Part shown: piece after piece, positions 1 to 13,414 of the stretch
Numbering within the stretch: the first letter of the stretch is position 1
Layout: every line of letters begins with the position of its first letter
NCBI RefSeq assembly: GCF_033568475.1
Contig: NC_133121.1
Location: forward strand, 129,674,375-129,738,374
DNA length: 64,000 bases
Direction: 5' to 3'
DNA from: Henckelia pumila
Lineage: Eukaryota; Streptophyta; Magnoliopsida; Lamiales; Gesneriaceae
Program-made: the position numbers and the translations under genes
Notes under the pieces: generated by a model
Told to the model about the DNA's origin: nothing
The model's input: only the letters and a program-made list of their open reading frames with translations
The model's database searches: none

Positions 1-3000
1 CTTCCATCTGCTCCAGCATGATTTGTGTCTGGAAATGTTTTACCAAAGGAGAAAAAGATCAGCAAGAATCAATATAAAAAAAACCATAGGTCATCATGCA
101 TGGTTCATAAATGTTAATAACATAAACTTCATTCTATGATATATATATATATGCATAACACTGGGAATCTTTCTTTAAAATAAAACTGGGGTTCTCTATT
201 CGTTTCGCATGCATTCGTCTTTTTACGCTTATATAGTTTATATATATGCATGTATGCACATAGCTAGCAAATGTACCTTTCTCTGCCTTGCTTGAGCAAG
301 AGCTCCCTCTAGTTGTTTTTCAAGATTCTGCAGCTCTTTCACACTCAACGGCCCGAGATCTTCCCCAAGCAGATGCCTTCATTATTTAGTTCATATGTTA
401 CCATGCACACCCACTCACACACGTGTAGGTATATATTTAGTTCACATTATCAATTATTTAATGTACTAGATTGGTTTTGCTTAATGTGCATCAATGAATC
501 ATTTCTCAACAAATTTGTATTTTACATAGGTTAAAAATTTTTTAGGGAGGGTGGGTCGAAAAACTTATCATGAGATGCCATAGACTTCGGTGCTACATAT
601 CTAATAAGTTGAGCAGAACATGAGCACCATTGAATGGACGAGAGTTTGGTGAATCCCTACCTGATTTGTTCAGATAAAACAAACAATTGATATGAGCGGG
701 AGACTATAATGAAACCGAAAACTATTACAACAAACTAAGGTTGTGTTTGAGAGAGCTTCTAAAAAGCACTTTTCAGCTTCTCCTTAACAAAATTTCACAA
801 ATTTTTAAAATTTTGTTAAGGAAAAGCTGAGAAGTGCTTTCTAGCTAGAAGCTCTCTCAAACACTACCTAAAAGATTTAGGAACTAATTAATGGGGACCC
901 AACTAAACAAAATCTACTAATTCTTTTGTGATACATGTTTTTTTTCCTTTTTTGTAAGTACACCTGAAATTAATCTGAAATGTATCTTTAAAAAAAAAAT
1001 TTAATCTGAAATATGAGTTATCAAAGGCAGAAATTATCCTTTTTTTAAGAATAGAAATTATCATTTTAAGCACGATATAAAAGCACAAATATGGTTATTT
1101 TCTTGGTCTTCATCGCTTCAATTTACTGCATACCAAAAGCTTTAGGAATTTTCACACAGGAGCTATTATGGTAAGATTAAAACTAATTGAAAAGAAATTC
1201 AATATATTTACATTTTAATCTATATATTACATTTAAAATATTGTTTTTATAAATTTAAGAAATCTAATTTCAGATAATTTCAGTCATACACATATAAAAG
1301 GCAAAAGCACATGCACGTTCAAGGAGTTGGATCATTAAATTTTCTCACCGAGGCTCTGGCCTTTTTAAAATGACAATTGACACATACTGAATTTGTAATA
1401 CTTTAGGTGTTTTTACTATATTAATTAATTTATTGATTTTATCATGATATTTACGTAAAAATTTCAAATTTAATGGCATTTGTTCTTCTGTCATTCAATA
1501 TTGTTTAAAGAATTGAACTTAAGTGAATTATTTTTATTTAGCACTCGCAAAAAAAATTGTGATAAATTAAGATAAGAAAATTTTTGAAAGGGAAACGTAG
1601 CTGCGAACCTTTGAGTCCGTTGAAGCGATTCGTACTTGGCCTTTAATTTTGAGACCTCTTGATACCAGTTCTGTTTTGACACCCAAAATAAATTAAATAA
1701 AATTTTTGAAATTCGAAATGATGAAATTAGTTAAATCATTAAAAATATTTATCAACCTCATGTTTTCTACAATAAATTAAGAAATAAATATAGTTGCATT
1801 AATTAAATTTAATAAATGAAAGTTCAAATTAATCCAAACCTGTGTTTGAGTTGGTTCGGTACTATTTTCGTGAGAATTGAAGCAGCATCTCTGGTAGCGT
1901 TCAAGGGTACTCATGAGACTGCAAAAAAGTAAAAACAAAAAAAAGAATTTATTTCATAATTCAGAAATTATTAATTATAGGACAACACGAGGACTAATTT
2001 ACTGACATACTAAAGATTAATTAAATTAATATATAATTAGAATTAATGTTGACAAACATGGAAGAAAGAAAACAAAAGCTTAATGTATAATGTGAGGGAG
2101 GAGATTAAAAAATAAAAAATAAAACAATGAACCATTTTAATTAATTAATATTGAGTCCTTCATATAAATACGTCTATTTTTCAAATTTAATTTTAAAATA
2201 GTTTTTTTTTCCTAAAATGTGGTAACATGAACCAGAGACTGAGTAAGCTACCTGAATTCATATGAGGAACAAGAAATTCTGGGAAAAGAAGTATAAGGAA
2301 AACAGGAGTAAAACAGTACCCCTCCCAAGAAAAAGGTGCAAGATATATAATAAAGGGGAGTGTAATACAAATTAAACTTTTGAAAAATATATAAAAGGTG
2401 AAATCAGATTCTTCTTAATTTTTTTTTTTAAAAAAAATATACGTAAATTCCCAAAAACAAAAACAAAAAAAAAATTGATAGCAGGGGGAAAAAAATTAAA
2501 AGGGATATATAAATTGTTCTCCATGTATAAAAAAAAACTAACCTAAAAATCTGGAAATAAAATCAAAACAAGAAGAAAAAGAAAAATACCTTCTGTTCAC
2601 TTCTGATATGGGAAAAAAAATATCAACAAAATACACAAAATCATGCCTTTTTGTTGAATATCTTCCAAAAACATATACAAGTTTCTCCCAGAATCATCAA
2701 AATATTGCATGTTGTGGATGGATTATTCGGATATATACAAGGTAAGTGCTTGATTTAAGGGCGAAAGCTGGTAAAGAGATCCACCCAAGAATCTGAGGAT
2801 TTTGAAGAAAGAAGAAAAATCTGAAGCTTTTTCTCTAAAGGGTCTGACCAGTGCTTCATTTTTTGGGTAACCCAACTAAATGTTAAGAACCGAGGAGTGA
2901 AATAATTAAAAAAAAATGTGGGGGAGAAAATACAGAAAGAGAAGGAGAGAGGAAGAAACCCTAGCTAGATCTTGCACAGAGGTCCAAGGAGAAGTCTCAC

Positions 3001-3710
3001 AATCACAATGTACCTCGTCAGTCATGTGATCTCTTGATCCATGGGATTCTCAGAAAAACCCATGAAACGTGTCGATCTCTCATTGGAAGATTTACAGGAA
3101 AAAAGCATCAATCTTGAAACCATAAAAAAAAATATGTGGAGAAAGGGAAAAAAATATAATTATTTGATCCCAAAAATCAAATCAATGGATGAAATAAATC
3201 AGAACCCAGAAAAATGGCTGCGAAAAGCTTTCACAGAAGCTCTCCCTCCAGCTTGATATGATCTAGAGTTCTTGTTATCTCTGCATTTTGTGGAGTTTTT
3301 GTGGCAAAAGTTACAATCTTTTGCGGTTTCTAGGTATTTTATGGGAAACCCATTTGACCAAACAAACAAAACGTACCAGAAAACCAAAGTTTAGCACAAT
3401 CATCATGTATGTAAATAATATGATCATCGTTATATAAGCATAATAATATATAGCTTTTATATGTGAGTTATATATATATATATGTCTGAGTTCTGAGATG
3501 TTTGTGTATATGTATGTATATTGTATACCTATTGCTACCAAATTCATAGAGCTTTCCCCTGCTGGAGAAGATGATTAGGGCAACTTCAGCATCACAAAGC
3601 ACAGAGAGCTCATATGCTTTCTTCAACAGCCCATTTCTCCTCTTAGAAAATGTCACCTGTCTGTTGATTTTGTTCTCTATTCTCTTCAATTCCACTCTCC
3701 CTCTTCCCAT
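1..3710 (-). CDS. AGL6: AGL6-like MIKC-type MADS-box transcription factor, 5' part (exons 1-5, cut by window edge)
   Basis: Nuclear MADS transcription factor; family members bind CArG boxes as multimers in floral meristem and organ development. Coding exons on the minus strand are 3529-3710 (MADS domain), 1840-1918, 1609-1670, 277-376 and 1-28 (partial). All have GT/AG borders, and the complete ones are 182, 79, 62 and 100 bp, the usual MIKC sizes. The MADS domain starts [20 protein letters not shown] and ends KLYEFGSN. Exon 2 carries [10 protein letters not shown]. Exons 3-4 give a K-domain with [35 protein letters not shown] and [27 protein letters not shown] together with LYEFGS and this K-domain favours AGL6 over SEPALLATA or AP1. 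The start at 3710 gives the canonical N-terminus; an upstream in-frame ATG at 3737 would add nine residues and is less likely. Intron 1 is long (1919-3528) and intron 3 (377-1608) carries a MITE. No lesion is visible. The rest of the K-domain and the C-terminal domain lie outside the window. Confidence 0.93.
739..868. repeat. MITE, family 1 copy 1 (Tourist/Harbinger-like), in AGL6 intron 3
   Basis: A 130-bp foldback. The left end GGTTGTGTTTGAGAGAGCTT pairs with the right end, which reads GGTAGTGTTTGAGAGAGCTT on the other strand. Both sides are flanked by TAA (736-738 and 869-871), the 3-bp target duplication of PIF/Harbinger elements. The arms also carry AAGCACTTTTCAGCTT-like sequence. No coding capacity. 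Related copies lie at 47415-47498 and 49600-49720. Confidence 0.8.
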
Positions 3711-3798
3711 TTTTCTCAGTTTCTTGCTTTCTTTCACACAGTGAATTACAAGAAAGATTTGTGTGAATTGTGTGTGAATTGTGTGTAACTGGTGATTG

Positions 3799-3806
3799 TA
3801 TATATA
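3799..3806 (-). promoter_or_regulatory. Candidate TATA box of the AGL6-like gene
   Basis: TATATATA lies about 90 bp upstream of the start codon on the minus strand, a plausible distance for a short 5' UTR. The motif is palindromic and the surroundings are AT-rich, so this rests mainly on position. I saw no convincing CArG box between it and the ATG. Confidence 0.4.
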
Positions 3807-3849
3807 GCAGAAGGAATATGAGGGGGGGAGGTGGGATATATAATGAGTC

Positions 3850-6650
3850 TGCTGAGTGTATCTGTGTGTAATAAAGTAAAGCGTACTGAAATTCCTTCTC
3901 TTTATAAACGTGGAACCCTTAGTTCCTGGATTTTACTCTTGCAAGAAAATGGCAATCAAATAATTCTTTCTTTGATCTTCACACCTTTTTATTATTATTA
4001 TTATTATTTTAAAACATTTAGCAACAATTGCTTGCATATTATGGAAGTTGAAAGCTTTACTTCTGTTCTTTATCTTGCCATTTCTTGTGTAAAAAAAAAA
4101 AGGATAAAGACTCGGTGATTCTCGTGTGACAGTGGTTTATTGGGTAAAGACTGAACTTCACGCGCACCCTAGCCTTTTCTTGTAACTCCTGAATAATACA
4201 GTACACTTCTTGGCTACTGGTCATTGAAGGAATATAATTTGAGCAGTGCTTGGCATTTATGCGAAACGAGAAAAAGTAAATATACGGTGGTTTGAAAAAT
4301 TTAAAGCGATTTGGCCTGGCCATGTGAAAATGGGCACAAATTAAGGATGGTTTCAAGTATTTGCATAAGAAACAAGAATGTTTGATGATATTCAACTTGG
4401 CAAGTACTTAGCCGTTTTAGTAATGCGGGAGCCTTGTAGTATTTCTTTTCGAGTATAGATTTTATGTTTTATATATTTCATGTGTGAATCTCAGAGCGCT
4501 TTTTTTATTATTTTTTGTAAACTATGTATCACATTAATCATGTATTATAGGCTTCTCTTCAAATTTCTAACCCAAAATTTAATTTTTAGAAAACTATATT
4601 TTTTGTCATACGATTTTGTCATTTTGCGATTTGGTCAAATTTCAATTTACTTTAGTCAACGTCATTTTTTTATTTTTTATGATTTAAGTCTTTTTTTTAT
4701 TGAGAGAGTGCTGATGCATGTAATTACACTATACACATTGGTGCCACATCAGCACTTCATTAATTCTATGTCAACACCAACTCGAGAAAAATACTATAAT
4801 TTCCAAAAAAAAAACAAATACAAAGATAAACGCCTAAAACTGAAATTTGATAACATAATTGACCAAAATTGCAAAAATATACACATATGGGGAAAAAATT
4901 CCCTTTAATTTATATATATATACACACATGTAATCAGAACCTAGCTCGATTCTCCGATAGACATTTGTGTGGTTTCTGTGAGTCAATCGTGGTATCTAAT
5001 AACACATAGGTAATTGTGACGTCATTCGTCGCATTTCATTGCAAACAAACCTGTTCAATACGAAAGCTAGCTGCCTCAAATTACAGTTGGGAATTGAAAT
5101 ATATTAATATGAATAAAGATTAGTGGCTGAGATTTTATTCTATATATGATACAAATTAAAATATTTTTTCAAAGCTCAATGAAAAATATATCTCAGTTTT
5201 TATTCTTATATCTAGTGTTGGCAACTTGGCATGAGATGTCAGTCTTAGGATATTACTAAAAAGTTGTATCAAATGATTATATGTGAGGTTTATAGAAAAA
5301 TCATGGACCTGAAATGTAAAAATAAACGTGGATTCTTGGATACACACTTAGAGCAATATATACTTTGGGTGTGAAATATAAGACTAGTAGATCCGTCTCC
5401 AAAAATTTGGAGGCTTTTATTTAATTTTTAAGAGAAGATCCGATATAATTTTTTTATTTAAATATAAAAATATTATACGAACTGATAATTAAATGTGTGT
5501 GATTATTACCAATGTGTGTGATTATTATCAATATCAAATTTCATAAATCAATATGTTACGTAAATTTATTAAATTATAAGAAATGAAAAATATAAACTAA
5601 TTAAATATAATAACAAAATGTCCATACTCTTCACATTTTTTGTTGCACAAATTATAAGTAAATCATTGTAATCACGCTTAGGCGCTTAGCCACCAATTTT
5701 AATTTTCAATGGAGAATATGAAATATTTCCCATTCATTCTATATATCATATGAGTCACCTTAGAGGAGCAAAATATATCTTTTTTAGAAGATTTAGGGTA
5801 TGTTTTCATGCAAAGAGAAAAAAGTACAAAAAATTGACAAATGTTTCAAATTTTCAACAAAATAACTGAGAGTTCCGCCTATGATTTAAAACCGAAACAA
5901 TAAATAGCAAAAAAGTAAAGTATATATTTTTGAGGCTCTACCAAGGGGAGGTCCTAAAAAGCATCCTAGGGTGCCACCTCTAGAGCCGGCCATGTATAAG
6001 ACATGCATGAATCGATTGCATCTATTTATCATTCATATACTACGCGTTATCTCATCTTTCGAACCAAATAATGTTTTAAAATTAGGTTAAACTCGACCGC
6101 ATTCTTCGTTACATTTCAAATTTCAATTAATACTTAATTTTCACGTGGACATATTGTGCTTGGTCCTATGTGTGAGTTTAATTATGCGCATATGTGTCTG
6201 TATATCTTCTACTTTTACGTGCGACAATTAATCGAGATTAAATAGATGTTATAGCTAGCTAGGTTCACGGTTTATTTTATATTGCAAGAGACAATACATA
6301 TTTTGTGGGCTACATGTTATAATTATGCAAACTTAATGTGATCAATTAATTGATCATTTACCTTAATAATTCTAACAGCAATAGAAAAACTTACCGTTTA
6401 AAGGAAGAAAAACATAAAATTATTATTAAAAAAATAGTTCATAATGGGATGAAATTATTTTCTATATTTAAAAAAAAATCGATTATTAATCCATCGAGGC
6501 ACTCAAATAAGACTAGCTCACACATGTTCCAAACAATATTCCATCAATGAAAAAATGTACAAAAAAACTCCTATAACACTATTTCGCAAGTAATTTGAAA
6601 GCTGGATCTCTAATATATCATATATATCCAAATGATGAAAATATATGATT
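3850..6650. other. AT-rich intergenic stretch, no gene recognised
   Basis: Upstream DNA of the AGL6-like gene. It holds A/T tracts and a short ATT microsatellite near 3990-4010. The short open frames have no recognisable domain and low-complexity composition. I see no gene, RNA or clear transposon here. Confidence 0.6.
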
Positions 6651-6677
6651 TTTTATGTTAAAAATATTATTTTTTAG

Positions 6678-6976
6678 GAAAAATAAGTTTTTTAGTCCAA
6701 TAACTTTACTCCCTTTGAGTTTTGGTCCATTAACTTTTCCGATGTGAGTTTTGGTACATTAACTTTGCAATTTCATTGTTTTTTGGTCCAACTGCATACG
6801 TGTCAGTTTCTGATTGGTCCACGTCATCATTTTGGACCAATCAAAAATTGACATTTATGCAGTTGGACCAAAAAACAATGAAATTGCAAAGTTAGTGTGC
6901 GAAAACCCACATCGAAAAATTTAATGAATCAAAACCAAAACATGGACAAGTTAATGGACCAAAAAATTATTTTTCC
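6678..6976. repeat. MITE with 9-bp target duplication (Mutator-like), family 2
   Basis: A 299-bp foldback starting GGAAAAATAAGTTTTTTAGT and ending in the inverse (…ATTATTTTTCC). Each arm repeats segments resembling TTTTGGTCCATTAACTTT. Perfect 9-bp direct repeats TATTTTTTA flank it (6669-6677 and 6977-6985), as expected for Mutator-type transposition. No coding capacity. A degenerate relative may lie at about 54655-55005. Confidence 0.75.
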
Positions 6977-7706
6977 TATTTTTTATTATATATATAGATC
7001 GAGTCAATTCGTCTCATGGATATAAACCCGTGAGATCTTGTTATTTCACGAAAAAACCTACTCTAACAAATCAGGTACATAAATTTAATTTATTTCACTC
7101 GGTAATAATAAATTTGGATAGAAAGGAATGTTAGGTAGGAATACAACTAGGGATCAAAACTAGCTAAACCAGCTATCCAGGGATATGCAGGAAGGCTGGT
7201 CAAGTAAGTTAGCTGTCAACGTTCCATAAATATACATGTATATCTCATTTTATATGGAATATATATAAATACAAATTCATCTTAAAATATTTATTCCAAA
7301 ATATTATATCCATACCTACATACACATGTTATAATCAGGAAATTGTATTTTAGGTCATGCAATCAAATTTGTTCATTTTTTTTTAATTGTATCCTCAATT
7401 TTGTCAAATTTATGATAGTTCTCATCCTTATTTTCTTTTTGCCATTGTGGTCTGGCTTTGAAGTGACACTGAAGTGTGTGGTATCATACACTCCCGATTG
7501 AAAGTACTGAAAAATATGTACTGAAATTTAAAATAATATGGATCAAAATCGTAAAGCAGGTATGTATATAATTTTCTCTTAAATGTTTTAACATAACGAA
7601 TCAAAACGCGTAAGTTTCCATAAATATCTTATTGGACGCGGTTGTGTAGATTACTCGCTCATTAAGAGGAAATAGGCAAATTTAGCCTGGAGAAGTAATA
7701 AAATTA

Positions 7707-7892
7707 GGAAAATGCTACATGTACATGAAGAGTTATACATTAGGCTATACAATACATTTGAAAGTTGAAATTATAAAATTATCCATATACTTTATTTGAA
7801 AAAACTCTTTTCAAAATACATCAAGGATAGTTATATAATTTCAAGAATGTATAACTCAACCTATAACATTCCGTGTACATATAGCATCACCC
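7707..7892. repeat. MITE-like foldback, family 3 copy 1
   Basis: About 186 bp with terminal inverted similarity: ATGCTACATGTACATG near the left end, GATGCTATATGTACACGG reading inward from the right on the other strand. The arms include GAAATTATAAAATTATCC and its inverse. Edges and target duplication are not certain. A diverged relative is at about 49390-49540. Confidence 0.5.
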
Positions 7893-9493
7893 ATAGAATT
7901 ATATTAGAATTTAAGCTTGATTTTTGTTGATTAAGTCGGCTTAAATTACTGAATTTAATTTGAGTTAAATTTAAATAAATACATTTTTAAAATTTACAAA
8001 CCAAGGCATTTTTAATAAAGAACTTAATTAGCAGCTGCTTGTGAATAGCATTTTCTCAAAGGCTGCTGGAGAAAATAATTAATTTCTTCATAAGAGGAAA
8101 TATTTTACTCTTCAAAACTTTGGAAAAATGAAGAGAACAAGGTTGTCGTCCATTAATAAAATAAAAAGTAATCTTTGTTTCCAAATTAAAATAAATTAAA
8201 TTAATTGAAACCAAATAAAAATTTCTAGAAACCGCATTTTATTCAATACCATTTTCTTCATCTTTTTTCAATTTTCTTTTTATTTTATGAGAGAATGAAG
8301 AACTTCAATCCAAGCTTTGATGAACATTTTTTTTTTGTAGAATCGAGTACGATATATGAGGATCTTTGCAATATATTCTGCCTAAGGGGGATATTAACAA
8401 ACTTTATAATGGATTTTTAAAAAGAAATTTTGTATATGCGAATTTTCTTATACCATGAAATCGTCACGGATCGATTAAAAAAAACAATTCCGATTTTTTT
8501 ATAAAAAAATATCAAATTGGCTAGTAGTAGATACTATCGACTGATCTAGGAATCTGTACGAGAGGTGGCGACATAGCTTATGTGACATCAAATTACCGAA
8601 AATTTTGGTGCATTCTCATCGTGCTGGATTATATTATATATTATATATATGTAAATATAGGGACCAGATAGCTAAGTTTAAATATATATTTTGCTTTATT
8701 ATTATTTTTTTGCCCATTGAAATGACTACACTTTTTTATGGTACAACAACGAGATATCATGTTTCATGATCCATTATCTTTACTTCCGCACCTTTGGAAA
8801 ATTTGCTGGCTCAATGTACCATTACATTATGTCGTAATTTGGTTGTCGCAATTCTTAGCCCTCAAAACTGGGGAAAAATAACATCAAAATAAGACACGTA
8901 ACGCATCGAAAATCACGCGTAGTTAGTTAGTATATGCCGGTTTGTTTAATGCTACTCCTGAAAATGGATTCAACGATCCATTTTTTTTTTCATTTAAGAT
9001 GTTCATGCTAACATCTCAAATACCAAAAAAAAAAAGTGTCATATGCTGCCCATATATATGCTAGCAACTATATTCTGGTCCTAGAACAAGTTACGTCAAC
9101 AACACAATTGGCTAGACTGGGTTCAGTAAAGCCACCCCAAGAGTGTGGGTTGGATATAAATATTTTTCTTTAAAATTTAATTGTTTAAGTCATTTTTTTA
9201 AAAATTATTTTTTAAATAAAAATTGTAATAATTTTGTCTTTAATAAATATATGAAAACAATTTCTAATTTAAGTTATTTATAAAAAAACTTGAAAAATTA
9301 TAAATTTGGGCTTTTAGAAAAACACATATTTTAACTTAATTAAATAAATGTTTTGAAAAGCACTACAAGAACTATCCTAACACATAAAAGTATGTAAATA
9401 TTTTTTTAAAATAAAATAACTTTTCATGCTCTAATTTCTTAATTCAAACACACTCATACTGCCATAACAGTTGATCTAATGACTACGCTCTGT

Positions 9494-9549
9494 CATATTA
9501 GCAATGTCAACATTAATTTTACATATTAGCAATGTCAACATTAATTTTA
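9494..9549. repeat. Perfect 28-bp direct repeat, two copies
   Basis: Two abutting identical 28-bp units beginning CATATTAGCAATGTCAACAT at 9494 and 9522. Likely a simple tandem duplication; no associated gene. Confidence 0.85.
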
Positions 9550-10304
9550 CTAATATATTGAGATATAAACCTGTTGATACATTCTTAACATAATTGAGAG
9601 TACTACTTTAAGTGCATCATCTCGTCAACCGATTGAGTTGATTGTTTTACTGTTTTAATCAATAAAATATCTAGTTAATATATGTATGTTCAACATGACC
9701 TTTTTACTTGCCATGAATTTTTATAATAATAATAATAATAATAATATAATTATTATTATTGACAATGTTATTATTAAATTAAATAAAATATTTACAACCA
9801 TTTCACCTAATAAAGTATATGTGAATTGTCCCAATCGCAATACCATAATTACTTTGGACAACGCTTTAGAGCGTACAATCACATGCCCCATGGTAATCAA
9901 GAAGCCCATCTCAAATTTACTACAAAAAGGTTTGGGAATAGGAAATAGTGGACGGTCAACAAAAGGAATGGTCGAGGAATTAATTATAAAGTAACATATT
10001 ATTTTCATATTTTATCTCCTATGTTTTAATGTATTAATTATGTGTCAAATATCTAAGGAGCAACTATTTTCATAAGCGAATTAGCTATAGCTAGAAATTA
10101 TATTGAATTAAAAATATTTCGATATCGCATTGGTATCATTAATTAATATACAAAAGCGCGTGTGATCACATTTCTCAACGATACATAATATTATATATTT
10201 GCATATGACGTGGAGAAGGAAGGATTAGCAAAATTAATTGTCATTTGGAGAAAAGAAGGGGCAACCAAGATTTGCATCAATTGTAATTTTGAAGTACGTA
10301 CATA

Positions 10305-10526
10305 TAGGGTTGAGTTTTCATTATATCGTAACAAAAATATAGGTATAAAAAAAAATTTATACCGATATTGATATCGAAAATTTGAAATTTTGGTATGGAA
10401 AAAATCCATATTGATATCGTATAGATACAGAAAAAAAAATTAATTTACTGAAAAAATGTTTATATATAAAAAAAATTCAATACGATATATCGAAAATTCA
10501 GTATTTCTGTTCGATATCCCACCCTA
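10305..10526. repeat. hAT-type MITE with 8-bp target duplication
   Basis: A 222-bp element starting TAGGGTTGAG and ending ATCCCACCCTA. The flanks are CGTACATA (10297-10304) and CGTGCATA (10527-10534), an 8-bp duplication with one transition, as expected for hAT insertion. The interior is AT-rich with repeated ATCGAAAATTT and GATATCG motifs and no coding capacity. Confidence 0.75.
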
Positions 10527-10534
10527 CGTGCATA

Positions 10535-11178
10535 TTGTTGTGGAATTTTACATTATATATATTTTAAAAAATTACATATGGTAAACAATTTATGAAATGA
10601 GGGGTATATGAAAGTATTAATATTGGGGGTCCACTGCATTGAAGGTTTGATAAGCCATATTCGTGTACTGAGCCATCTATAGTGGGGTATTGCTAGGCTG
10701 TCGTGGAAGTCACTTCCTAATACAGAAATTTTTTAGTGGTTAAGTGGGAATTTTATGCCTATTTTTCCAATTTTTATTTTCTTTTTTTCCCATTTTGATG
10801 TTATTTCAAATATCTCAAGTTTTGAACAAGCTCTCAATGACTCAATCCGACATTATATTATCATCTCCAGTTTGATATAAATATTGGGATAACTATATCT
10901 TTGATTTGTTACTATTGTTTCCTCGCAATTTTGGTTCGGTATATTATGAATTTCAGTTTTAATAATCTATATTATTTTTTTATTTCAATCATTTTTTTGA
11001 CACTTAATTTTTTTAAAAAAAACTAAAATAATAGTCAAAATATACCTAACTAAAACCGATCCGAATCTGATAATATATAGAAACAAATCTAAAAAAAAAT
11101 GTACAATTAAAATTATAATTTTCCTAAAAAAATATTTTGTATTGAATCTGAAGTGCGATCGTATGGATATATATGTAA

Positions 11179-11258
<80 letters not shown>

Positions 11259-12350
11259 ATCAAAAAGTCAAAGTAAAACATATTCACAAGCGTCTTCATT
11301 ATATCAGTAAAAAAATTATAAGAAAATCTCATATGCTTATTAATTTAAATAACACAATGGAGGAAAATTAAACACATGCATTAACAGCAATAGCAGCTAG
11401 CAATATGCTTTCACCGTCCTCAAAAACCTTAATTTTGTTTGGAACATACCCTTCTAATTTTCAAACTAAAACCAATTATAACGAGTATGCCAAATCCAAA
11501 GAAAAAACAAAACAAAACAAAACAATACAATACAATACAATGTTTGCGATTTTTCGTAACCGACTTATCCGCACCAAAGATATATATATATAGATGGTTG
11601 ATTCCAAGTTTGAACTACGTACGAACTACAAATCTAAACAAAATTGTATGGAGTATTTATGTGATTGTATTTTCGTTATCACATTGATAAATGCTAAAAA
11701 AACATAGTTTTTTTTTTCTTTAAGACTATCTATTCATCAAGTTAGAACAACCTAGAAAAATGCTAAAGATTCTCTCAAAAAAAGAAAAGAAAAAAAAAAC
11801 ATATATTTATCATAAGATGGTGACCGTTTACACAAAATTTTCTGATATAGTGAAACGAAGCCGAAAGCATTTCTTGGAACTTGACATGAGCTTTTTTTTT
11901 TAATATTCATAATTTATTCTAACGTTCCGTACGAAAAGCCTGCCCCCCTCTCCTACTGTTCCATTCCATCAGTTGTAAACAGTAATCGGGAAACGTGGGA
12001 ATGCGACTTTATGACATTAATCGTATTAGTCTACAGTTTGGGCTGGGAACTAAAAGAGAAGGGCCCTCTACACAGAATTCGACATCTTTCAGTTGCTTCT
12101 CTTCTCTTCTGCTTTAGGTAATGAATGAAAGACAAGATTGTACCAATCACTCAGTTACAATTAATTCACTTTTCAAATAATATTATTTAGTATTTGACCA
12201 AATTTTTTATTTGGTTCATTCATAAAATAATATTAATTTTTATTATAAATATGAGTTGGATTGACATGTCGATTGGATGTGTGACACCATCCCATAATAC
12301 ACTAATTATGAAATTCTGAAAAACTATAATTTATTTATCTGTAAAAATAA
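10535..12350. other. AT-rich intergenic stretch
   Basis: Contains the AT microsatellite at 11180-11255, many A/T tracts and an AATAC-type run near 11520-11545. No gene recognised. Confidence 0.55.
11180..11255. repeat. (AT)n microsatellite
   Basis: About 75 bp of alternating A and T with one interruption near 11206. Likely length-polymorphic. Short open frames through it are low-complexity artefacts. Confidence 0.95.
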
Positions 12351-12359
12351 AATTGACGA

Positions 12360-13400
12360 TGAGATAGAAGAAAATTAAAAGATCCAACCCAAATTCTGTC
12401 CGGGTTCTGTTTTTGGGCCCAGCCCAAACATGGGCACCAACACACGGCCTACACAACGGCCCAGATAAAAGGTAAACTAGATACGACCACAGCCACGGCG
12501 GAACTGCATAAGGCCACCGCCTCCTTTTCCGGTCAGTTGGCAACGAAATCTCGTCAGTTCCTTCTATACAGATATTGAGATGTGCATCTTGATTAATTTA
12601 ATTATGTATATATATATGCGTGCACGTATATCGATGAATAAATGATTTGAGCAGATTTGTGGTAAGAATTCCATGAAATCCTTCAATCAAATGCAGCCAT
12701 AATATTTGAAATACCAACACTTGCAGGGAAAGCTGCCCCCACAAAACAATACCTCTGCATTCGCCTTCCTGTTAGGGGCAACTACGCAGGCAATAGCTTG
12801 CTTGGTCCACGGTACATGTTCATGTGTAATTCTGAACAGTTTTTGATGAAGTTTTGGTTGATTGTTTTTTGTGTGCTGGGAAAGTTCACTGTCGGTTTGC
12901 TGCATTTTTTTTTACCACATGGTCTTGTAAGAGCTAACGAAGGTGCATACTTTTGCAAATGGTTTGGTTTCTTGCTTGAATATAGCTTGTTAACAGAAAG
13001 GAGTGTCTGTCAATTGTCTGTTTTCGCCTTCGATTTCGCATATCTAACTTCCACAAATAACTGATCTTCATTAGAACTTAGAAATTATAGGGTGTTGAAA
13101 TTTGATGCTGCTGGTTTGTGCTTGTATTGACCTATAATATTTCTCAAGAAACTGACTGGTTAAAGTCTTGTTTTTGTTTGGTACGGACTGTTATTGCATT
13201 TCTGATGCTTACAGTATCATGGGCGCATACATATATAGTTCTGCTCCTTGTTAAGAACTGGAATCGAATAACAATAACCATTATAATGAGCGTCGTGCGT
13301 AAACAAGCCGCTGCTACATGGACCTAGTTGATGGTTTGACAGATACAACGTATGACTAAGCACGGGGTTAGGCCCCTCCATCTTTTACGTGTTTATTCAA
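12360..13400. other. Unassigned, less AT-rich segment with promoter-like and splice-like signals
   Basis: More mixed in base composition than its surroundings. At 12400-12475 are GGGCCCAGCCC and CGGCCCAG, resembling site II/TCP-type elements of plant housekeeping promoters, followed by GATAAAAGG. At about 12725-12811 an AG-acceptor-like CACTTGCAG, an open segment and a donor-like CACG|GTACAT form an exon-like block. I could not assemble a convincing protein on either strand. It may be a non-coding transcript, a decayed gene or chance. Confidence 0.25.
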
Positions 13401-13414
13401 TGTCTGCACTAAAG

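Larger units (their letters stand above)
6990..10290. other. AT-rich intergenic stretch with scattered small repeats
   Basis: Non-coding between identified MITEs. Around 7005-7060 is a degenerate trace of the CGTCTCA/GTGAGAT-type MITE seen intact at 54096-54253. The rest is A/T tracts and an AAT microsatellite near 9724-9760. I see no gene. Confidence 0.55.

Noticed and set aside
4480..4908. 142-codon frame in AT-rich DNA
   Set aside because: Phe/Ile/Leu/Lys-rich translation typical of AT-rich non-coding DNA; no domain and no splice or promoter context.
9686..9994. Opposed open frames of about 100 codons each at 9686-10008
   Set aside because: They contain runs of Asn/Ile or Leu/Ile from an AAT microsatellite and no conserved motif.
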